In this document: positions 6,243 to 13,064 of the stretch, in pieces
Position numbering within the stretch: position 1 is the stretch's first letter
Layout: each line of letters begins with the position of its first letter
Source of the DNA: UBA2428 sp002343545
GTDB lineage: Bacteria > Bdellovibrionota > UBA2428
Reading direction: 5' to 3'
DNA: 27,690 nucleotides
Assembly (NCBI GenBank): GCA_937952285.1
Contig: CALFZE010000056.1
Location: 1 to 27,690, forward strand
Program-made: the position numbers and the translations under genes
Notes under the pieces: generated by a model
Told to the model about the DNA's origin: nothing
Database searches by the model: none
Seen by the model: the letters and a program-made list of their open reading frames with translations, nothing else

Positions 6243-6970
6243 GTTTGAAGCGCGTTTGCTGGACCGGGGTCTTTTGTCTGATCGCCGACGCCGGCGTCGC
6301 GAAGGCGACATCGGCGGAAGCCGAAAGCTCGCCGAGCTCGATCGCCAAGGACTTCATCGAAGTCGCGCGCAAACAGATCGGACGGCCTTACGTCTGGGAT
6401 CGCAACGGCCAAGACGAGAACGGCGACGGGGTGGCGGACGCCTTCGACTGTTCGGGCCTCGTGCACTTCGTCGCGCGCGAGTCTCTGGAGCCGAGCGATT
6501 TTGGGTTGCCTTACTACGGGATCCACTCGGTGGATCCCGTCTGCCTGGCTTCGATCCGTCTTTCGCTCGCGGCCCAGGGCGACGCGGCCCCTCGTCTTGA
6601 AAAATACGAGGCGCAGTCGCGTTTCTACCGCGACTACTTGAGGGCCCTCGGCCCGAGCGCGGCGATCGACTGCAAAGACGCGCGGGATGGCGATATCATC
6701 TTCGTGAGCGCGCCGGCCTGGACGGGGGTCAACCACATCGGCTTCGTGGATCGCGCCATGGGAGGACACGACTTCGCTTTCCTCTCGGCGCCCCGAAAGG
6801 GGACTCGGGTACGGCACGAGCTCTGGGCCGAAAAGAAGCCCGGTGAATCCCCGAACCGTTGGAAGGATCCGCGTCGGATTAAGGAGTGCTACCGAGCGGA
6901 AGCGCTCGGCCGCTCCGCGGTCCCGGCCCCGTCGCCGGGGCTTGCCGCGTGCCACGCGAACTCACGCTGA
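6239..6970 (+). CDS. NlpC/P60 family cell-wall hydrolase
   Basis: A 243-residue exported protein with a short hydrophobic N-terminus. The NlpC/P60 fold is seen in ARKQIGRPYVWD (about 43-54), the catalytic-Cys motif FDCSGLV with Cys71, the DGDIIFV strand (about 150-156), and NHIGFV with the catalytic His166. These enzymes cleave peptide bonds in peptidoglycan stems. Between the first helix and Cys71 sits an acidic insertion, DENGDGVADAFD (59-70), with the spacing of an EF-hand-type calcium loop. The ATG at 6239 overlaps the stop of the preceding gene, so the pair is translationally coupled. It is the last gene of the csrA-to-here unit, followed by a strong hairpin. Confidence 0.88.
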   Translation: MSLKRVCWTGVFCLIADAGVAKATSAEAESSPSSIAKDFIEVARKQIGRPYVWDRNGQDENGDGVADAFDCSGLVHFVARESLEPSDFGLPYYGIHSVDPVCLASIRLSLAAQGDAAPRLEKYEAQSRFYRDYLRALGPSAAIDCKDARDGDIIFVSAPAWTGVNHIGFVDRAMGGHDFAFLSAPRKGTRVRHELWAEKKPGESPNRWKDPRRIKECYRAEALGRSAVPAPSPGLAACHANSR

Positions 6971-6981
6971 GCCGGCTCCGA

Positions 6982-7036
6982 GAGCCAGGGAACGAAGCCG
7001 AAAGGTCCTTCGTGGCTTCGTTCCCCCTGTGGGCTC
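6982..7036. terminator. Bidirectional hairpin between convergent NlpC/P60 and argG genes
   Basis: A perfect 12-base stem, GGGAACGAAGCC (6988-6999) with GGCTTCGTTCCC (7014-7025), is extended by GAGCC (6982-6986) pairing with GGCTC (7032-7036). It fills the 69-base gap between two convergent genes. There is no U-tract, so it may stabilise 3' ends rather than terminate by itself. Confidence 0.65.
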
Positions 7037-7039
7037 GCC

Positions 7040-8248
7040 CTAGACTTCGCGTTTCGCGGCCATGGCGGCCACGCGCAGGCGAAGCGCGTTCAACCGGATG
7101 AAACCTTCGGCGTCTTTCTGGTTGTAGACCGTATCCTTCTCGAAGGTCGAGAGTTCCGGGTTGTAGAGCGAGTTCGGCGCTTTGCGGCCGAGCACCTGCA
7201 CGCCGCCCTTGAAGAGCTGCACGCGCGCGACGCCCGTCACGTTCTTCTGCGTGTCGTCGATCATGTTGCGCAGGATCTCGCCTTCCGGCGAGTACCAGTA
7301 GCCGTAGTAAGCCATGTCGGCGAACTTCACGCCGAGCGAATCGCGCAGGCGCATGACTTCGCGGTCCATCGTGAGCGACTCGACGGCGCGGTGAGCGGCT
7401 TGCAGCACGGTGACGCCGGGGGTTTCGTAGACGCCGCGCGACTTCATGCCGACGTAGCGGTTTTCGACGAGGTCGATGCGGCCGACGCCGTGCTCGCCGC
7501 CGATCTTGTTGAGTTGCGTGAGGAGCTCGACGGCGCCGAGTTTCTTGCCGTTGATCGAGACGGGCTCGCCCTTTTCGAAGCCGATCTCGAGGACTTCGGG
7601 TTGGTCGGGGGCTTTGCGCGGGTCTTTCGTGAGACGGAAGATATCTTCGGGCGGCGCGGCCCACGGATCTTCCAAAATGCCGCCTTCGAAGGAGATGTGC
7701 ATGAGGTTGCGGTCGGTCGAGTAGGGCTTCGACGCGGTCGCCTCCACGGGGATCTTATGCGTCTGGCAGTACTCGATGAGATCCATGCGGCCCTTGAACT
7801 CCCAGTCGCGCCACGGCGCGATCACGCGGACGTTCGGGTAAAGCGAGTAGTAGGTCAGCTCGAAGCGGACTTGGTCGTTGCCCTTGCCGGTGGCGCCATG
7901 GGCGACGGCGTCGGCGCCTTCCTTGAGCGCGATCTCGATCTGCTTCTTGGCGATGACGGGACGCGCGAGCGACGTGCCCATGAGGTAGATGCCTTCGTAC
8001 ACGGCGTTGGCCTTGAGCGCGGGCCACACGTAACCCTTCACGAACTCCTCGCGCAGGTCTTCGATGTAGAGCTTCGAGGCGCCCGTCGCCTTGGCTTTCT
8101 CGTCGAGACCGTTGAGTTCGTCGCCTTGGCCGATATCCGCGCAGAAGCAGACGACTTCGCAGCCGAACTTGGCCTTGATCCAGTGGAGCATGGCGGAGGT
8201 GTCGAGGCCGCCGGAATAGGCGAGTACGACTTTCTTGACGTCTTTCAT
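7040..8248 (-). CDS. argG: Argininosuccinate synthase
   Basis: A 402-residue enzyme that joins citrulline and aspartate with ATP to form argininosuccinate, the penultimate step of arginine synthesis. The ATP-pyrophosphatase P-loop AYSGGLDTS is at residues 10-18. Further hallmarks are GKGNDQVRFE (citrulline/aspartate site), YSTDRNLMHISFEGG and GRIDLVENRYVGMKSRGVYETPG. Length is normal (about 400). It is the last gene of the argF-argH-argR-argG operon, 16 bases after argR, and ends at a hairpin shared with the convergent NlpC/P60 gene. Confidence 0.97.
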   Translation of the reverse strand: MKDVKKVVLAYSGGLDTSAMLHWIKAKFGCEVVCFCADIGQGDELNGLDEKAKATGASKLYIEDLREEFVKGYVWPALKANAVYEGIYLMGTSLARPVIAKKQIEIALKEGADAVAHGATGKGNDQVRFELTYYSLYPNVRVIAPWRDWEFKGRMDLIEYCQTHKIPVEATASKPYSTDRNLMHISFEGGILEDPWAAPPEDIFRLTKDPRKAPDQPEVLEIGFEKGEPVSINGKKLGAVELLTQLNKIGGEHGVGRIDLVENRYVGMKSRGVYETPGVTVLQAAHRAVESLTMDREVMRLRDSLGVKFADMAYYGYWYSPEGEILRNMIDDTQKNVTGVARVQLFKGGVQVLGRKAPNSLYNPELSTFEKDTVYNQKDAEGFIRLNALRLRVAAMAAKREV

Positions 8249-8264
8249 GGTGGGGGAAGTCCTT

Positions 8265-8750
8265 TCAATTCACTTTGGCGAAGAGACGGGTCAGGCTATC
8301 GACCACGTTCTTTTGTTCTTTGGTCCCGGGGATCGCGATGAAGATCGTGTCGTCGCCGGCGATGGTGCCGGCGATGTCGGCGATGTGGGCGCGATCGATC
8401 TCGGCCGCGATAGCCGAGGCGAATCCGGACTCGCAGCGCAGGATGACGAGATTCGTCCCCACGGGCGTGATGCTCTTCAATCGGTGCGTGGAGGCCGCCG
8501 ACTCGGGGATCACGTAGAGTCCCTTGCGCTTAACGATGCCGAGCTCTTCGAGGTCGCGCGAGACGCTGGATTGGGTGACCTCGAGTCCTTCCGCCTGAAG
8601 GGCCTCGACGAGGTCGGCTTGGGTGCCGAGGCGACGGGTCCGGATCAAGGTCAGGAGTGTCGCATGACGGCTGGCCTTGTCTTGCGGCTTCTCGGTCGTC
8701 ATGGGCTGACTCTGGCGGACGGGCCCCGGATTCGTCAACGTTTCCTTCAT
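8265..8750 (-). CDS. argR: Arginine repressor ArgR
   Basis: A hexameric arginine-sensing transcription factor of about 161 residues. The N-terminal winged helix carries TQSSVSRDLEELGIVK, the recognition-helix signature. The C-terminal core has GTIAGDDTIFIA, whose GDDT forms part of the arginine-binding trimer interface. I took ATG 8750, which overlaps the argH stop in ATGA; an internal ATG at 8702 giving 145 residues is also possible and closer to the E. coli start. It sits inside the operon it presumably represses. Candidate operator palindromes lie ahead of argF at 11272-11295. Confidence 0.95.
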   Translation of the reverse strand: MKETLTNPGPVRQSQPMTTEKPQDKASRHATLLTLIRTRRLGTQADLVEALQAEGLEVTQSSVSRDLEELGIVKRKGLYVIPESAASTHRLKSITPVGTNLVILRCESGFASAIAAEIDRAHIADIAGTIAGDDTIFIAIPGTKEQKNVVDSLTRLFAKVN

Positions 8751-10159
8751 TTGGCCCCCAGACGGGCGCGGTGACGCGCGATTTCCTCGCCGACGCGCTG
8801 GGGCGAAGTGCCACCGACGAGGGCCTTTGCCTTGAGCGCGGCCTCCAGGGTCAGGCACTCAAAGACGTCGGGGCCGATGACCGGGGCGAGGGCTTGGAAC
8901 TCCTTAAGCTCGAGATTTTCGAGCTCGACGCCCTTCTCGAGGGCGATGCGCACGAGTTTCCCCACGACTTCGTGACCGGTGCGGAAGGGCAGTCCCTTGC
9001 GCACGAGGTAATCGGCAAGTTCGGTCGCGTTAAGGAAACCTTTGAGCGCGGCGTCACGCATTTTCTCGGGGCGGATCTTCACGCTCGAGACGACCTTCGT
9101 CGCGATCGCGAGGCAGCCGGCCGCGGTGCGGATGGCGTCGAAGAGAGCTTCTTTGTCTTCCTGAAGGTCTTTGTTGTAGGCGAGCGGCAGTGCTTTCAGG
9201 GTCGTGAGGATGCCCACGAGGCCGCCCACGACGCGACCCGTTTTGCCGCGGATGAGCTCCAGCGAATCGGGGTTCTTCTTTTGGGGCATGAGGCTCGAGC
9301 CCGTGGAAACGCTATCGTCGAGCTCGAGGAAGGCGAACTCCGACGATCCATAGAGGATCCAGTCCTCGGCGAAGCGCGACAAGTGCACGCCGGCGAGCGA
9401 AAGCGCGGCGAGGATCTCGACGACGAAGTCGCGGTCCGACACGGCGTCCAGGCTGTTGTGCGTAACGTCGTCGAAGCCGAGCTCCTTCGCGAGAAAGGCG
9501 CGGTCCACGGGGTGCGCGCAACCCGCGAGGGCGCCGCTGCCGAGGGGCAAAACGTTCAGGCGTTTGCGCGCGTCGATCAGCCGCGCTTCGTCGCGCGCCA
9601 GCATCTCGACGTAGGCGAGACAGGTGTGCGCAAAGAGCACGGGCTGGCCGCGTTGCAAATGCGTGTAGCCGGGCAGGGCGGCCGTCGGGTGCGCGGCCGC
9701 CCGTTCCACGAAGGCTCGTTGCAGGCCGCGAAGTCCCGCGACGAGCGAATCGAGTTCGTCGCGGCACCACAGGCGGAAGTCGGTGGCGACCTGGTCGTTG
9801 CGGCTGCGACCCGTGTGGAGCTTGCGCCCGGTATCGCCGAGTTCGCGGATGAGCCAACCTTCCACGAAGGAGTGAACGTCTTCCTCGGGGCTTTCGTCCA
9901 GGAGCGAGGGCTTGGCGCGAACGGCATCGGCGATTTTCGCGAGGCCCGCGCGCAGGGATTCCGCTTCGGCGTTTGTCAGCAGACCCGCGCGTGCGAGGGC
10001 CGCGGCCCAGGCCTGCGAACCGCGGATATCGGCGAAGACAAGCTGCTTATCGAAGGGAAGCGAGCGGTTGAAGTGGTTGAAGGCCTCGTCGATGCCGCCC
10101 TCGAAACGGCCTCCCCAAAGCTGGTGCGAGGCGGAATTCGTGTCTTGCGGGGCGGACAT
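8747..10159 (-). CDS. argH: Argininosuccinate lyase
   Basis: A 470-residue enzyme of the fumarase/aspartase superfamily that splits argininosuccinate into arginine and fumarate. The superfamily signature GSSLMPQKKNP, with the catalytic serine loop, is present; so are LWGGRFEGG at the N-terminus, GRSRNDQVATDFRLW and PGYTHLQRGQPV. The start at 10159 is chosen over an upstream ATG (10177) because AAGGAG lies eight bases before it. It follows argF by 55 bases and overlaps argR by 4 bases. Confidence 0.97.
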   Translation of the reverse strand: MSAPQDTNSASHQLWGGRFEGGIDEAFNHFNRSLPFDKQLVFADIRGSQAWAAALARAGLLTNAEAESLRAGLAKIADAVRAKPSLLDESPEEDVHSFVEGWLIRELGDTGRKLHTGRSRNDQVATDFRLWCRDELDSLVAGLRGLQRAFVERAAAHPTAALPGYTHLQRGQPVLFAHTCLAYVEMLARDEARLIDARKRLNVLPLGSGALAGCAHPVDRAFLAKELGFDDVTHNSLDAVSDRDFVVEILAALSLAGVHLSRFAEDWILYGSSEFAFLELDDSVSTGSSLMPQKKNPDSLELIRGKTGRVVGGLVGILTTLKALPLAYNKDLQEDKEALFDAIRTAAGCLAIATKVVSSVKIRPEKMRDAALKGFLNATELADYLVRKGLPFRTGHEVVGKLVRIALEKGVELENLELKEFQALAPVIGPDVFECLTLEAALKAKALVGGTSPQRVGEEIARHRARLGAK

Positions 10160-10214
10160 CGGCGGACTCCTTGGCAAGGACGTCGGGCGCGCCGCGATCG
10201 ACGCGCCCGCGTGC

Positions 10215-11276
10215 TTAGTCGTTCATCATCGAGAGCAAGAGGGCCTTCTGCACGTGCAGACGGTTCTCGCTTTGTTCCCAGAGCGCCGAGGCCTTGCTGT
10301 CGGCGAGGCTGCCCGAGATCTCGAGGTCCCGCACCATCGGCAGACAGTGCATGGCGATCGCGCCGGGGCGTGCGGCCGTCAGGAGGTCTTCGCTGACCTT
10401 GAAGCCTTCGAAGGCCTTCAGGCGCTTCTCGTTCTCTTCTTCGAAGCCCATGCTCGTCCAGACGTCTGTGTACACGGCGTGCGCGCCGATAACGGCGTCC
10501 ACCGGACGACGGAAGCCTTCGATCGAGGTGCCCCATTCCTGGGCCCGGGCCTTCGCGCGAGCGAGGATCGCCGGATCGGGGTCAAAGCCTTCGGGGCAAG
10601 CGTAGGTCACGTTGATGCCAAAGGCCGGAGCCACGAGCAGGAGGCTATGGAGAATGTTGTTCCCGTCGCCCACGTAGGCGACTTGGGGTTGCGGGTTTCC
10701 GGCCCACTTTTCGAGGATCGTCAGCACGTCCGCGAGGGCTTGGCAGGGATGGTGCTGGTCCGAGAGCCCGTTGATGAGCGGGATCTTGGCGTGTTGGCCC
10801 ATCGTCTCGAGGATCGAGTGGTCGAAGGTCCGCACCATGAGGCCATCGAGGTAACCGTTGAGAACCCGCATTTGGTCCTGCGGGAGCTCTTTTTTGGTGT
10901 TCGACGAAGTAATTTCAATAGCTTGGCCGCCAAGTTCGTTGATCGCGACCGTGAACGAAACGCGCGTGCGGAGCGACGGCTTTTCGAAAAGAAGGCCCAA
11001 TTGGCGCGCCGGCAAGAGGGCTTGGGCCCGGTAGAGCTTACGGTGTTGCTTGAGGTCGGCCGCAAGCTTCACGAGGGCCACGAGCTCTTCGCGCGCGACT
11101 TCTTCGCCCGTGAGGAAAGCTTGGGTGGAAAGCTTAAAAAGCTGGGGCTTAGCCGCACGGAGGGTACGACGCGGACGCGTCGGCAAAGCCACCACGGAGG
11201 ACGTCGCGGCGTGAGCCGTCGTCTTGGAGCGGGAGGGCGCGGTGTTGGGCTGGGCCCAGGGTCCGAGCTTTTGCAT
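10215..11276 (-). CDS. argF: Ornithine carbamoyltransferase (start uncertain)
   Basis: Forms citrulline from ornithine and carbamoyl phosphate. Carbamoyl-phosphate motifs are EKPSLRTRVSF (usual STRTR replaced by SLRTR) and HHPCQALAD. The ornithine-binding DVWTSMG loop and the catalytic HCLP are intact, which favours ornithine over N-acetyl- or N-succinyl-ornithine, although HCLP is followed by MVRD instead of the common AHRG. The ATG at 11276 gives 353 residues with an unusual N-terminal extension of about 47 residues rich in Ala, Arg and Thr before KLST, where typical enzymes begin. Either the mRNA is leaderless and the tail is real, or translation starts at in-frame GTG/TTG codons near residues 28-31. 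It is the first gene of the arginine operon. Confidence 0.93.
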   Translation of the reverse strand: MQKLGPWAQPNTAPSRSKTTAHAATSSVVALPTRPRRTLRAAKPQLFKLSTQAFLTGEEVAREELVALVKLAADLKQHRKLYRAQALLPARQLGLLFEKPSLRTRVSFTVAINELGGQAIEITSSNTKKELPQDQMRVLNGYLDGLMVRTFDHSILETMGQHAKIPLINGLSDQHHPCQALADVLTILEKWAGNPQPQVAYVGDGNNILHSLLLVAPAFGINVTYACPEGFDPDPAILARAKARAQEWGTSIEGFRRPVDAVIGAHAVYTDVWTSMGFEEENEKRLKAFEGFKVSEDLLTAARPGAIAMHCLPMVRDLEISGSLADSKASALWEQSENRLHVQKALLLSMMND

Positions 11277-11295
11277 AATTATGCATAACTATGCA
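11272..11295. promoter_or_regulatory. Two overlapping ArgR-box-like palindromes
   Basis: Perfect palindrome TGCATAATTATGCA (11272-11285) and near-perfect TGCATAACTATGCA (11282-11295) overlap by four bases, giving a 10-base (one helical turn) offset. The layout is like the E. coli ARG-box core TGAATAATTATTCA with one symmetric substitution. It covers the argF start codon and the predicted -10, and argR is in the same operon. Confidence 0.65.
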
Positions 11296-11313
11296 TCTGA
11301 AGCTGCGAGTCAA
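11285..11313 (-). promoter_or_regulatory. Candidate sigma-70 promoter of the arg operon
   Basis: On the minus strand TTGACT (11313-11308) is followed after 17 bases by AGTTAT (11290-11285). The -35 matches five of six consensus positions; the -10 is weak. Transcription would start within a few bases of the ATG at 11276, inside the ArgR-like palindromes, so repressor binding would block polymerase. Confidence 0.45.
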
Positions 11314-11400
11314 CAACAATTAATTCATGACGCTTTTTTACGGGCCTTTAGCCGGTCTCAAAGTGTTCCGTCAGGATCTGCGTGGGGCGCGGGCGGCAAG

Positions 11401-11441
11401 ATTGGCGACGGCTCGCGGCCCTTGGCCTGCGAGCCCCCAAT
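11401..11441 (-). terminator. Strong hairpin downstream of the clan CD gene operon
   Basis: GGCTCGC (11410-11416) pairs with GCGAGCC (11429-11435). An inner GGCC/GGCC stem closes a CTT loop with one bulged T, and an outer ATTGG/CCAAT pair (11401-11405, 11437-11441) extends the structure. It lies just past the stop at 11447 and before the arg promoter. No U-tract follows. Confidence 0.6.
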
Positions 11442-11446
11442 CGGCC

Positions 11447-12654
11447 TTAGCGCTGTGGGAAGCCGCGCAGGTAGGCGAGGTATTCCTCGACCTGCGTGGT
11501 CGGCGCTTTGTTTTGGGTCGCCTTCACGACGCACTTCGAATCGTTGCATTCCGCGTAGACGCGGCAGCCTTCAAAGCTGCACTCGAGGGGATGGCCCCAC
11601 TTCGGCCAGCCGGCGAAAGAACTGAAAACTCGATTCCCCGTCTTCTCGGCGGCCCGCAGGGCTTCTTTGCAGCCCGGGCGCCGAAGGTCTTTAGAATCCG
11701 CGGGGCACATGATGTCGAGGCGCCCCGTCCGGGGAAGATCGCGGCCGCGCGGGCCATGGCGGCTTCGCAGTTGCGCGCCCGGCGTGCGCCCCGGTCGTAG
11801 TTGCAGAAAAACTTTGGAAAACCGAGACCCCCTTCGAAGTCGCCCCAAGATCCATTGTAGAGGCTGTTCGTGGGCATCATGCGAACTTGGCCGCCTTCCC
11901 AACGCTTGATCGCGGGGGTGTAGGTTTCGGCGTTCTCGGTGAGCCATTCTCCGACCGGGAATTGCCCCGGGTTATGGAAGTACCATTGGCCGTTGGCGTG
12001 GAGTTCTTGGAAGTCGGTGCCGGTGAGTGTGCCGCGAACCGGGACTTTCAGGAGCGCGCTCCACTGCGGAGCTTGTTTGTAGCCCGTGTTACATCCGTTC
12101 AACGTGACGAAGGCGTCGGGTGCGAGTCGCTCGGCGATCTTCCGGAAGAGCGGCTGCGCGGAGGCATCGAAAGCGTTGATCCGGTGCCCGTAGGTGAGCG
12201 TCGCGCCCCCGAAGAGCGAAGAGTGGCCGTACATGTGGATGCCGGCGATGCGTTGGTAGTTGAGCATCTCGCCGAAGGCCGTGCCCGTGTTCAGATCGCC
12301 GCTCCGACGCGCGAGTAACTGGAGTTTGCGCGTGCCGAGGTTGCCCATCTCCATGAGTCGCTTCAAGGGGAAGGGAGCGTCCTTGCCGTGCAACTTGTCG
12401 ACCGGCGCGAGGAAGATGACTTGGGCGCCCAGCGTTTCGCGCGCCAAGATCGCCGACGAATATCCGGATTCGAAGAACAAATTCCCGACGGAGTCCTTCC
12501 CGTCGGGCTTGATCTGGAACCCGCTCAGGAAGAAATGGGTGGGTGCGCGAAGATCCACGAGATCGTAGCCGAGCTTGAAGACGAGGTAGTCGGCGTGCGC
12601 CGCCGCCGAAGCCAAACAGGCCATTGTAAGCGCGCTGCGAAGGCGGCGGATCAT
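11447..12654 (-). CDS. Secreted caspase-like (clan CD) protein, interrupted by a frameshift
   Basis: From ATG 12654 a signal peptide (end near AHA, residue 21) leads into an exported protein. HMYGHSS (His144) and VTLNGCNTG (Cys188) have the spacing and context of the His-Cys dyad of clan CD/CHAT-type peptidases. The reading frame breaks near 11723-11734: upstream frame to about CEAAMARAAAIFP, then the downstream frame resumes with RLDIMCPADSKD and runs, rich in cysteines, to the stop at 11447. Total length 1208 bases is one short of 403 codons, so a single base missing from the GGGG or CCCC run there would explain it. It may be an assembly error, a recent mutation or recoding. The ATG overlaps the stop of the preceding lipoprotein gene (ATGA). 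Protease activity is inferred. Confidence 0.72.
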
Positions 12655-13055
12655 GGGCGCTCCTTGCTCAAACGAGTCGAAAGATCGGAATAGACGGCGA
12701 GCTTGCAGGAGACGACTTCGTCGAGCGTGCCGCGGCAAGATCGGATCGAGCGCTCCACCGCCTTGCCGAACTCGCGTCCTTTCTCGGCGATGGAGCTCCG
12801 GCAGATCGTGGCGAGTTCTTCGACGCTCTTGGCGGCCTTCATCCCCGTCGCCTGGCAGGCGAGGTGGGCCGAGATAGCTTCACGGCAACCCAGATTCTCG
12901 CCGAGATCCGCGCAAACTTGGGACTGGAGGCGATCGCGCTCGACGCTCTCGTCGAAAGCTGACTCCGCTTGCGAAGGCATGCGATCGGGATAGGCCGCGG
13001 TCGCGCACCCACCCAGGTACGCGACCGCGAGGACAAGGAATCCTGGGCTACGCAT
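12651..13055 (-). CDS. Small cysteine-rich lipoprotein, function unknown
   Basis: A 134-residue lipoprotein with lipobox LGGC (Cys17). The mature region is predicted helical and has six further cysteines (QVC, LGC, LAC, TIC, RSC, VSC), an even number suited to three disulfides in the periplasm. I recognise no family. It lies 9 bases after the deacetylase-like gene, with AAGGGA ahead of its ATG, and overlaps the clan CD gene by 4 bases, so the three are made together. It might be a partner or inhibitor of either secreted neighbour; this is inference from position only. Confidence 0.8.
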   Translation of the reverse strand: MRSPGFLVLAVAYLGGCATAAYPDRMPSQAESAFDESVERDRLQSQVCADLGENLGCREAISAHLACQATGMKAAKSVEELATICRSSIAEKGREFGKAVERSIRSCRGTLDEVVSCKLAVYSDLSTRLSKERP

Positions 13056-13064
13056 GACGGTCCC

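Noticed and set aside
8657..10396. Long open frame on the plus strand opposite argH
   Set aside because: It is antisense to a clear argininosuccinate lyase gene; the frame stays open because of the GC-rich codon bias and the product has no recognisable motif.
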